A DNA stretch of 30,229 nt from Oppiella nova (Eukaryota > Arthropoda > Arachnida > Sarcoptiformes > Oppiidae). Below the pieces are notes generated by a model, which saw nothing but the letters and a program-made list of their open reading frames with translations, searched no databases and was not told the origin of the DNA. Every line of letters begins with the position of its first letter. Within the stretch, counting starts at the first letter, position 1. Both the position numbers and the translations under genes were made by a program. The DNA lies in assembly GCA_905397405.1 (NCBI GenBank), contig CAJPVJ010000256.1:1-30229 (forward strand), written 5' to 3'. This document shows, one piece after another, positions 9,761 through 19,900 of the stretch.

Positions 9761-10167
9761 TAACCCGTTGTTCGTCAGCAATGGAATCACTGATGAATTT
9801 GTCGACCGCTGTCGACTCGTTTTTGAGGCATATTTTCTGTCATTTATAACAATATATTGTTAATAATATAATAATTAAAAATATTACACGTGTTCAATAC
9901 CTGTGCAAAGCCCTCAATACAATCGGCGACTTCCCAGGAGGCACAACAGGCGGCCTTAGATTTGGGGTCAACGGGTGGCTGGAGGTGCCAATCGCTTATT
10001 GCCTTAAAAGCGCAGTATAGCGTCTCGTTTGGCATTTTCTTGAGACAACTTTCAACCAAAGGGTCGGCAACAGGATCCGGACGGTTGAGTAGGTGCTCAT
10101 AGAATAGGGCCGAAGCACTCATACAACTCATGACAACCAGACCGCAGAAGAATACAATTGAATTCAT
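9717..10167 (-). CDS. Small secreted eight-cysteine protein (two exons, 128 aa)
   Basis: Exon 1 is 10167-9901 (89 codons) and exon 2 is 9836-9717 (39 codons plus TAA). They are joined by a 64-bp intron with donor CAG|GTATTG and acceptor GACAG, phase 0. Reading through the donor would give a 107-codon frame ending in low-complexity residues, so the spliced form is preferred. Residues 1-20 form a signal peptide. The mature part carries Cys at 41, 52, 74, 75, 83, 92, 116 and 126, enough for four disulfides, with the core CCASWEVADC and a later NCTQFPY. CC-x2-W-x4-C cores occur in uncharacterised arthropod secreted proteins. N-glycosylation sites: NET, NES, NCT. Role unknown; an extracellular or haemolymph factor is plausible. 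Confidence 0.8.
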
Positions 10168-10270
10168 GGCTTGATTTAGAGGTTTATTAATAATAACTTT
10201 AATTCATACAAAGTATTGATATATTTGTGCGAATGTTATGTTATTTGTTGTTTTGTGGCACTTCTTGTGT

Positions 10271-10282
10271 CTCCTTATATAT
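10271..10282 (-). promoter_or_regulatory. TATA box of the secreted cysteine-protein gene
   Basis: TATATAAGG on the minus strand (10281-10273), about 106 bp before the ATG at 10167. The leader between them has no other ATG that opens a long frame. Position and sequence fit a core promoter. Confidence 0.5.
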
Positions 10283-11055
10283 GATTTCAAAATATGAATA
10301 TTTCATACAAACAAATAAATTTTCATAATTATGGTGAAATCAATTGTTCGCTCAGAAAATCTTCCTAGATCAAACTATAGTATACAGATAATAAGTTCAT
10401 TGAGCATTTTATCAGAGTTTGTTTAGTATATTATTGCATTGTTTATTATTTGTTTCTTTGTTTGGTATGATTTTAGTAAAAGTATAGTATACCTTGATGT
10501 AAAATATATTTTATCATAATTAATAAGTCATTTAAAGGTACGAGAATATTCCTATAATCAGTCATTGATTAAGTTAATCACTATTAATGTAAGTGTGACA
10601 TGAAATAAGTTTACATTTATTGAGTATGAATTAATGTTATTCTTTATAAATATGATTGCTTTCAATAGTGTAAGAATTTTGTCTTTTCATTATTATTATT
10701 ATGAAAACTTTGCAAATTGTCGATAAAATGACCAGAAAAAACTAGACTTATAATGTTAAAAAAATGTATAATTTCATTCATTTTCTTATTGAATCATTAA
10801 AAAAGACATTACTTTTCATCAATAATACTGTTTTTATTCCCAAAACAAAGGCAACATTACGAAGATATTAATTAATAGAATTGGTATTAATTTTATTTTA
10901 AAATAAATTATCAAAACATTTCTAAAAACATGTATCAAATGATAATAATATTTTTCATTAAATAATTTAAACAAAACGCTTTTATAAACTAGAAAATAAC
11001 AAATATACATGAGTTTTACAGTATTTTATTTTATGTTCATCTGACTTTTATATGT
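10283..11055. other. AT-rich spacer with no recognisable gene
   Basis: I looked here for the missing N-terminal ketosynthase exon (DTACSSS-type active site) that should precede the first FAS exon and found no such coding on the + strand. The DNA is AT-rich with only short frames. Confidence 0.5.
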
Positions 11056-11177
11056 GATCTTTCAAAATAAAACCCGGATTATATATAGGCTATGAATTGA
11101 AAGATTTTTCATTGAAACCAATGAAAAATCTTTCAATTCATAGCCTATATATAATCCGGGTTTTATTTTGAAAGATC
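11056..11177. repeat. Perfect 59-bp-arm palindrome with 4-nt loop
   Basis: Arms 11056-11114 and 11119-11177 are exact reverse complements around the loop AAAC. Outside the arms the pairing continues imperfectly for several bases. It ends 63 bp before the first FAS exon. A transcript through it would fold into a 59-bp perfect hairpin. Possible origins: a foldback rearrangement, a young foldback element, or a chimeric-amplification artefact. Confidence 0.95.
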
Positions 11178-11240
11178 AGATATATGAATAATATAAATTA
11201 TAAACAGTATACTATATTATACACAAATTAAATTATACAG

Positions 11241-11602
11241 GTCGGTTAGACACGGCTCTGGTGGTGGGCACTAATATGCAACAGGACCAGTCAAGTATGC
11301 GCTTATTTCAGGAGTTAGGTATGTGTTCATCGCGTGGTGTGTCGGCCCCACTGGACGGGGAGGCCGACGGGTTTGTGAAGAGCGAAGTCGTCGGCTGTCT
11401 ATTACTGCAGAGAAGGGCGAACGCGCGACGCGTTTACGCCGCCATACGTGCGGTCCGTGTGAACAACGATGGATACAAAATGGTCGGTATGTTTCGCCCA
11501 TCAGGTGCCGCACACGAGGCGCTTATTACCAATACGGTGGCCGACGCGGGCATTAATTCGTTGGAGGTAACCTATGTCGAGGGACACCTCACGAGCACCA
11601 AG
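11241..11602 (+). CDS. FAS-like exon 1 seen: ketosynthase, middle part
   Basis: Acceptor TTATACAG|GT, entry phase 1. It encodes the KS segment from LDTALVVG through SEVVGCLLL and ARRVYAAI to EGHLTSTK, ending at donor AAG|GTGAAT. In animal FAS this follows the DTACSSS nucleophile region, so the Cys exon should lie upstream and is not seen. The His of the usual EAHGTGT motif is kept, but the motif reads EGHLTST: both Gly after the His are replaced, which is unusual next to a catalytic His. Confidence 0.85.
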
Positions 11603-14600
11603 GTGAATAACTTGTGATTTTGATTTTCATGTTAGAAAATAGTGTTTGCTTATTTTCGTGTTATTGCTCAAGCTTAATGACTTTACTGAATATTATTTCA
11701 TAGAATCCAGTGGGTTTAATATATATTCATTAATACCCTGAATATGCGAGTATAATCCGCGGATTATCTGAGAAAAAAGTGATTTCTGAAAATTATAACG
11801 GGGCGTACTATACGCGGATGCGTATAATGTGAACAAAAAAATATTATTTTCAGATTAATATTTATTCATAAATTTTTGGCACCAACTCTTGTTACCACTG
11901 AAGTCTGTTATATTAACTCAAACACAACATGTTTTATTTTTTTTAAAATTTCTACCAATAATTAGTTTCATGCAAACCGACCTGTCCAAGGAGTCAAACT
12001 TAGAGTCAAACTCTCACACGTTTTTAATATCTTTCATTAGTATACATATTAATATAGTACACATTAGTGTGAGTGAAAGATATAAAGTATTAAATAAAAT
12101 TATAAACTGTAATATTGAAATAAAGTATTTATTTTAGTATTTTTATGTTTTATATGTTGACTAACTCATAGAAATGATTAGACTCCATTAAGGGAATTCT
12201 TAAATACTTTTAAAACTCTAATCCTATACTAAAAAAGCAATATTCAAATATCTAGAAATTACATATTTTCAGGTGGCTTTGAACATTGTAAAATTAGTAA
12301 TAATATTTGTGTTTGTTAAGAGTTTTATCTACTGATAATCTATATGAAATATATAAATTTTTTGTTTTTTAATATTTTAGACAGCACTGATCTATACTGT
12401 AAGCAATATACGATATTTCAAACTTTTTATGCACATATTTAAGTATTACAGTCTATGCGTACTATATGCCGATACGTATTATATGAGACAAAAACATAAT
12501 TTCTCGATAATTACTGACTGCGGATTATACGCCGCATATGTACTATACCCGCATATTCAGGGTATTTTCAAATTGGTTCATAATATGCAGCGATTCATTA
12601 AATCGAGGTTGATAAAAAGCAGTGGAATTTAACATTAGGTCTATGGGAAATAATTTTGGTACTTAAAAATATTACATAGCTTAGGCACCAAGTGTAATGA
12701 AAACTCATTGTATCAAATTAAAAATGCCTGGTTAACTAAACCTTAGTTAATTTATTTTGTATTTAAAATTATTATTAAGCCTAATACTATAAAATTTTAA
12801 ATAGATATAAATTTAAATTAAACAAGGTTGGTGACCTTGAAGAAGTTAAAGCAATTTATAGTGCGTATTGCAAAATACCCGGACGCAAATCACCATTGCT
12901 AATCGGGGCGTTGAAAAGTAACCTGGGACACACTGAGGCCGGCTCCGGGATGGCGTCCATTATAAAAGTGTTTATATCCTATGAGAATGAATGCATTCCT
13001 CCGAACATTAATCTCAATCAATTGAAAGATGAATTGGCGGTATATTTCCCGCCACTAATGCCTGTCTCAAAACTACAACAATATGTGCCTGGTCAGTTAG
13101 TTACTTACATTAAATACATTATTTTAAAGTAAATAAAAATAATATTAAAATATAAAAATATTTCACATGGAAAAAGAGTATAAAGATATGTAATGTTTTA
13201 TTCTCACAAAAATTGTTTATTTATTTAGGTTTGGCTGCGATTAGCAATTTAGGAATGGGTGGCAGTAATGCACACATAATACTCGAACCCAACTATAAGT
13301 TGTTAAGCAATGATGGCTTAAGAATAGCACAAACTATACCCAGAATTGTCAACATTTGCGGCCGAACTCAGCAATCAGTCAAACATATCATGGATTTCAT
13401 TGAAAACAATCCCAAGAAAATCACAAATCATTTTTTGGCACTTTTAGGACAAACCATGAAACACACGCCTAATGTTAACTCAACGGGAATGCCATATAGA
13501 GGTTAAAATCCTTACATTGTTTAAAACTAATTACTTAATCTTAATGTAATAATTATTATAAGGATGCCTGACTTGTAATCAGGAGGTTCCGGGATCAAGT
13601 AGTCCTGGGCGCGACCTTTTGATGCAATTTGTTTTTTCAATAATATATAACAGAAAACGATAAGAAAATACCGAAGGGTTTGATGGCAGTCGTGGGTCTC
13701 TCTAAGGCTGAGACTTTAAAATTGTGTCCAAAAGGGGTTCAAATCGGGTGCCATAATTCAAAAGACAGTGTTTAAAACTAATTACTTAATCTTAATGTAA
13801 TAATTATTATAAGGATGCCTGACTTGTAATCAGGAGGTTCCGGGATCAAGTAGTCCCGGGCGCGACCTTTTGATGCAATTTGTTTTTTCAATAATTTCTA
13901 ATACTTGCCCCATTTATCTGATATAAAAATAAGTTATTGAAAAACATCAAATAATAATTATTATTCGAAATTAAAATTTAATTTATTTTTATTTTAGGTA
14001 CAATCATAATTAAGGAAATAAGTGATGAAAACAATGAAATAAAATTCGAGTACAAGAAACAGATGGGAGTTATGAAAGACAAGACTTTGAGACCCCTTTG
14101 GTTACTGTTCCCCGGTTTGGGCGGACAATGGCCTGCAATGGCTAAGGCTTTGATGCCAATCAAGATATTCGCCGATAAAGTGGAGGAATGCCATCAGATT
14201 TTGGCTGAATTTGGTGTTGACTTAAAAAAATTGTTTGAAGTGATGAAAGCCATAGACATCACACCCGACGGCATAATCGGCCACTCGTTTGGTGAGATCG
14301 CCTGCGCTTACGCTGACGGATGTCTGTCCACAAGGGATGCTATGATTGTCACGTATTTCAGAGGATTTATAACAGAAAACGATAAGAAAATACCGAAGGG
14401 TTTGATGGCAGTCGTGGGTCTCTCTAAGGCTGAGACTTTAAAATTGTGTCCAAAAGGGGTTCAAATCGGGTGCCATAATTCAAAAGACAGTGTTGTTGTA
14501 TCAGGTACTATTATTATATTATATATATAATACATATTATATTTAACATTAAAATCACTTTCAGGGCCGACAAAAGAAATGAAAGAAATGATGAAAACAT

Positions 14601-16907
14601 TGGAAGAAAAGGCAATATTTGTGCGTCAATTAGATAGCAATGAATTGCCATATCATTCACAACATATCAAATCCAGTGCACAGCCTATGAGTGACGCCAT
14701 CAAGAAATACATACCAACCCCTAAACTCCGTTCAACGAAATGGTTGTCCACAACAGTCGTTGCCACAGATATTGACGATAATCTTAGATATGCCTCAGCC
14801 CAGTATTTCTCATTTAACTTAATAACCATGGTGAATTTCTATGAAAAATTACTCGAACTTCCAACCGATGCCGTAGTCCTTGAATTGGGTCCGCATTCAT
14901 TGTTTAAGAAAATAGTCACCGAAACCCTTCCCAACTCTACGTACGTATCGCTCATTAAAAAGGACTCAAACGATACAAATCTGGATATGTTTTTATCCGG
15001 ATTGGCGACATTTTACGAATTGGGTTACAATCTGTCGATCGAGAACTTATACCCCCGAGTCGAATGGCCGGTGCCGAGGGGTACGCCATCTATTGGATCA
15101 CTCATCAAATGGGATCACAGTCATGAATATCCAACTATTAAGTACGATATATGCAACAAGGCCAACTCATCCGACATGACAGTTAAAATTAATTGTCGCT
15201 CAACTGAAAACCAATTTTACCTGGATCATTGCGTAGATGGATCCCCTATATTCCCGGCCACAGGTTTTTTAATGTTAGCCTGGCGTAAGTTGGCCGATAA
15301 TATTAGCAAACTATGGCTAAATGTACCTGTTATATTTGAACACGTACATTTTAACCGTGCAGTATTTTTATTGATTGATGCACCTACGATTCTCACAGTT
15401 AAACATAATAATATAACAGGTATTTGACTATATATTATAATTCTTTATTAGTATTATCTTGCTAATTTTGCATTTAAAAAATTCGAACTAATGACCATAA
15501 ACTAAATCTTACAATAAATTCTTCAACATATTGCAAATCTTATAAAGTTTAATTAACTTGTTTAGTAAATACAGTTATATTCAGTGAGCTCCATTTATTG
15601 TAAAATTATTTCAAATAATAATCTATACACTATACAAAGATATCTAATTCTACTTATTTTCAATGATAATTATAAGAGTCAAATATTTAAGATTACAGCC
15701 TATAAAAATAAATAGTGTTATTAGAAATAAAAACATGAAAATAAATCTATATTTTAAACATTTTTCTTATTTGACCATTTTGAATATCAATTTTTTGGGA
15801 TATAATCTCGAAAATTTTATAATCTATTTATTAGCTATTTTAGTAACTTTGAAAACAATAATTTTGCAAAATATTTACAATCTTGCTTTAATTCATAGAA
15901 ATAAATGGATAAATAGGCTCTTACGAACGAAAAACTAACCAGAATACATTCAAAAGTAGTTTATAATTAAAATTTTCTATTGTATGCTTAATTATAACTC
16001 AATTTATAGTTGTATATAATTATATAATTAACAAAATAATTATAAATTAGATAATAAAGTTTTCAAGATTATGTATTTCGAGATTTTACTTTTCTAGATT
16101 TCGTTTTTGAAAATTTTATTTTGAAAATTTTGAATGTGTACGTTAAAAACCAATTTTATTAATTTTTAAAAACACACCTAGATGAATTTTCAATATACGA
16201 AAATGACAACCTATGCGTTGCGGGTAAAATACGGACTCTCTCGGGTGATGACGTCTTCCCAAATCAGTACGAGTTGGGAACGGTAACTGAAAACATATAT
16301 ACGCTGGAAAGGGGTGACATCTATAAGGAGTTACACATTATGGGTCTGGACTACGGCCCCAAATTTCAGCGACTGTCCAAAGTGGGCACAAACGACTTCA
16401 ATAGGTTTGACGGTCGGTGCGAATGGGACGGCAACTTTGTCACATACATGGACGCACTGTTGCAGTGCATGATGTTTGCAGTGCCCATACGTCAGGTACA
16501 GGTGCCGGTTATGGTGCGCGAGTTGCGTGTCGATCCCCGGGTGCTATTTGACGCCATTCGCCGGTACAAAATGGATAGCACGTTGACACCGGAAAGTGAT
16601 ATACTGACAAATGAGCATGATACATCTGTAGTACCAGCAACGTTACCGGATGATGGAAACGACACCGACAGCGATAGATACCGTGAGAGGTATGCTAATT
16701 ATAGGGCTGACATGCCGTGGACTTTGGATATAGGGTACCGGACTCTGACAGCTCCGGGCGTTGAGGTGTCAGGACTCATGACTCGCTCGATAGCCCGACG
16801 CTCTAACGCTACGGATTTGGTGTTAGATTTGTATGAGTTTTGTCCCAACGATGACACGGCAGCCATCGATCACCACATATCCACACCTATTGTCAAGTAT
16901 TTAGAGG

Positions 16908-16942
<35 letters not shown>

Positions 16943-19900
16943 GAGTCACCTCTAAATACTTGACAATAGGTGTGGATATGTGGTGATCGATGGCTGCCGT
17001 GTCATCGTTGGGACAAAACTCATACAAATCTAACACCACACACACTGTATATACATTCATACATACAATCTATCAATTACTTACTTTCACTAATTCTAGC
17101 ATACAATTTATTTTATTATGTTTAATAGGTGTGCAAATCATTTGCCATAAAAGTGAAACAAATTGGTTTCAAACAAATGAAATGTGATTTCAATTACCAG
17201 TCGATTAGAGATGAAATCATACGAGAGTATAGAAATGAAAATAATGAAAATCATGTAATGTTTCGCATATTTGATAAAATTCTGTCAGAAGTTATAGATA
17301 AGAAAAATAAAATAAAGACTTCAAATGATTTGAACGAAATGTTGACTGAAATCCAAGCGAATCCTAAATACGATATGAGTAAAGATGTCATAAACCAGAT
17401 CTCAAAGAATGAGCGAATGATTAGATCTCTTGTTGACATCGTTTGCGAAAACTATTTGAACGCAAAAGAGATAAAAGTGACTGAAATTAATTTAAGCCAT
17501 AATTTGCTTTACAACGAAATAAATCAGATTATCCTTCGTTTCTATTTAAAACACGTGGCCATCGACTATAACCTTGTTGTGAAATCAAAGAATGATTTTA
17601 AACATATTAACAAAGATATCAAGGAATGGGATCTAAGGGATAGACTACGACTAAAACCGTCACATTTAGTGATAATGAGAGACACACCGGACTTATGGCC
17701 AATAGATTTGCAGACATTTATACAAGACTTGTATGACTCGATCCAATCAAACGGATTCCTATTAACGGTATTCCGCTATAAGTTTACGGAACCGGAGATC
17801 GCATTGAACTCATTGAACGGAAAGCCATTTCTCAATAACACTGAATTGGATTCACGATTAAAACGGTTTAAATTGATTGCAAATAATGTTGGATTTCTAC
17901 TGATTGGCAACAAATACGATGGCATCGGAACAGTAACTCTTTTATTGAGAAAAGTTCAAAAAGACATTCAAATTCCGGATATAAATAATATAATTAATAT
18001 TAACAGCGATTATAAGCAATGGTTTGAAATATTAAAAGAAAAAGCCATACGAGCTATAGATGAGGAGAATTATAACCAAAATGTATGGCTCGTAGCCAAC
18101 GACTCGTCCATTAACGGGATAACAGGTCTCATGAATTGCTTGCGATTAGAACCGGGAGGAGAGAACTGGAGATATATTTTCAATTACGACAGCACTGGTA
18201 GTCCAATGGATATAGACTTCAATGTCAGCCCTTATAGCGATATATTGGCCAACGATTTGGTGGCGAATGTCGTGAAAGAGGGAAAAGTGGGAACTTATCG
18301 ACACTTAAGACTTCCCACGGATTACGACAAATGCCTCTCAAATGACTATCACTTAAATATGGGACAAACGCGTGATATATCGGGACTTCAATGGTATGAT
18401 TCGCGACATATTTGTGAACTAAAGACTTCGTTTAATCCGTTTAATATTGAAATCAACAAAACTAGAGTAGAAATATACTATTCAGGCATTATATTTAAGG
18501 ACGTAATGCTAGTTTCAGGTAATACAGTAATTCAAAACAATAACTTAACATGCTAATAACAATTTTACTATTGTTTTTTATCAAAGGTCGTTTACCAAGT
18601 AATGATAATATATTTTCCGATTGCACATTTGGTTTTGAATTTGTCGGTCGTAGGGTTGACACCGGGGAACGGGTGATAGGGGTGGGAATGGAGAGATGTG
18701 TGGGCACATCATAAATACGGTTACTCCTCAAGGACTGTGGGCATGGGCTCGTGACCAGATACCGACTCCGCCACTGATAAGAGCACTTAATAGATTGTAA
18801 TATAATGCCAGAGTAATTTTCCCGATTAAACTTTGTTCCTAAATATGCCTAATTTTACAGTAAATTAGCAAATAATAAGTTTATGAAATTAATAAAATAA
18901 ATCATATTTCAAATGATGTATTAGAATTAATATCAAAAGATATTTACAGTATATATAATTACTAACTAATATTACAAATATGTATGGCTAAACTTATAAC
19001 GCTATTATTAATAGCCTACTAATATGGTTTGGCTGACGAGATTAATTTTAGTAAACACATAATTAATATACTTATATTCACAATTAAAAAAATTATCACT
19101 AAACAAATTGAAATTGATTGATATTTACATTAAATATTTTAAAGATTATGTAATAAACTTTTAAAACAATTCATATGTTGATGGTTACTAAGTTGAAACA
19201 TTAAAAACTAAACGGTACTAATTGTTCTAGATCATATTAAAATATAAATAGTTATACACTGTATTATGCGCTCATTAAAAAACTAATTTAAAGTTTATTA
19301 TTAAACTTACTTTAAAATGTATGTTTGCTTTACATAGGAGAGAGTATACTCATCCATTCAGCGGCTGGAGGTGTGGGACAGTCGGCTATAAACATGTGTC
19401 TCCACTACGGGTGCGATATCTATGTGACGGTTGGGACGGAAGAGAAAAAGCAATTCCTTGTGAAGGAGTATAACATTCCTGTGAACCGGATATTCAACTC
19501 AAGAGATATTCTCTTCAAGAATCACATCATGAAAGCGACGAAAGGACGCGGAGTTGATATCGTACTCAACTCCCTGTCCGGTGACAAACTGGACGCTAGT
19601 ATTGAGTGTTTAGGTATTAGCGGCCGGTTCGTAGAGATAGGAAAGTATGATATGTTTCACAACAAGAAGATGGAAATGTATGACTTCTTAAAAGACATTC
19701 AGTTTAACGCTGTATCCGCTGATATCGTTATGAGAAGTAATGTCGCATTTTTTCAAGAGTTTTACGATTGGATGCATAAGAATTGTACGAATGGTTGCGT
19801 AAAACCAATCAATTATACGGTATTTAATGCTTCGGAGGCCGAGAAGGCGTTCCGATTCATGACAACGGGTAAACACATCGGGAAAGTAGTCATCAAAATG

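Noticed and set aside
9890-10102. + strand frame across the secreted-protein gene
   Set aside because: Antisense shadow of the minus-strand gene, which has a signal peptide, splice sites and patterned cysteines.
12429-12632. 67-codon frame in the FAS intron
   Set aside because: Lies within the inverted-repeat element, has biased composition and no match to any family I know.
13560-13616. tRNA-Thr gene
   Set aside because: Only the anticodon and 3' half are present and the T arm has two extra bases, so it cannot fold as a tRNA.
13646-13772. Second MAT active-region exon (FAS exon duplication)
   Set aside because: It is an exact 127-bp copy of part of exon 4, without splice sites of its own and flanked by repeats, so a rearrangement product rather than an exon.
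15663-15938. 91-codon frame in the FAS intron
   Set aside because: Composition follows the AT-rich background; hydrophobic and Asn/Ile/Lys-rich by chance.
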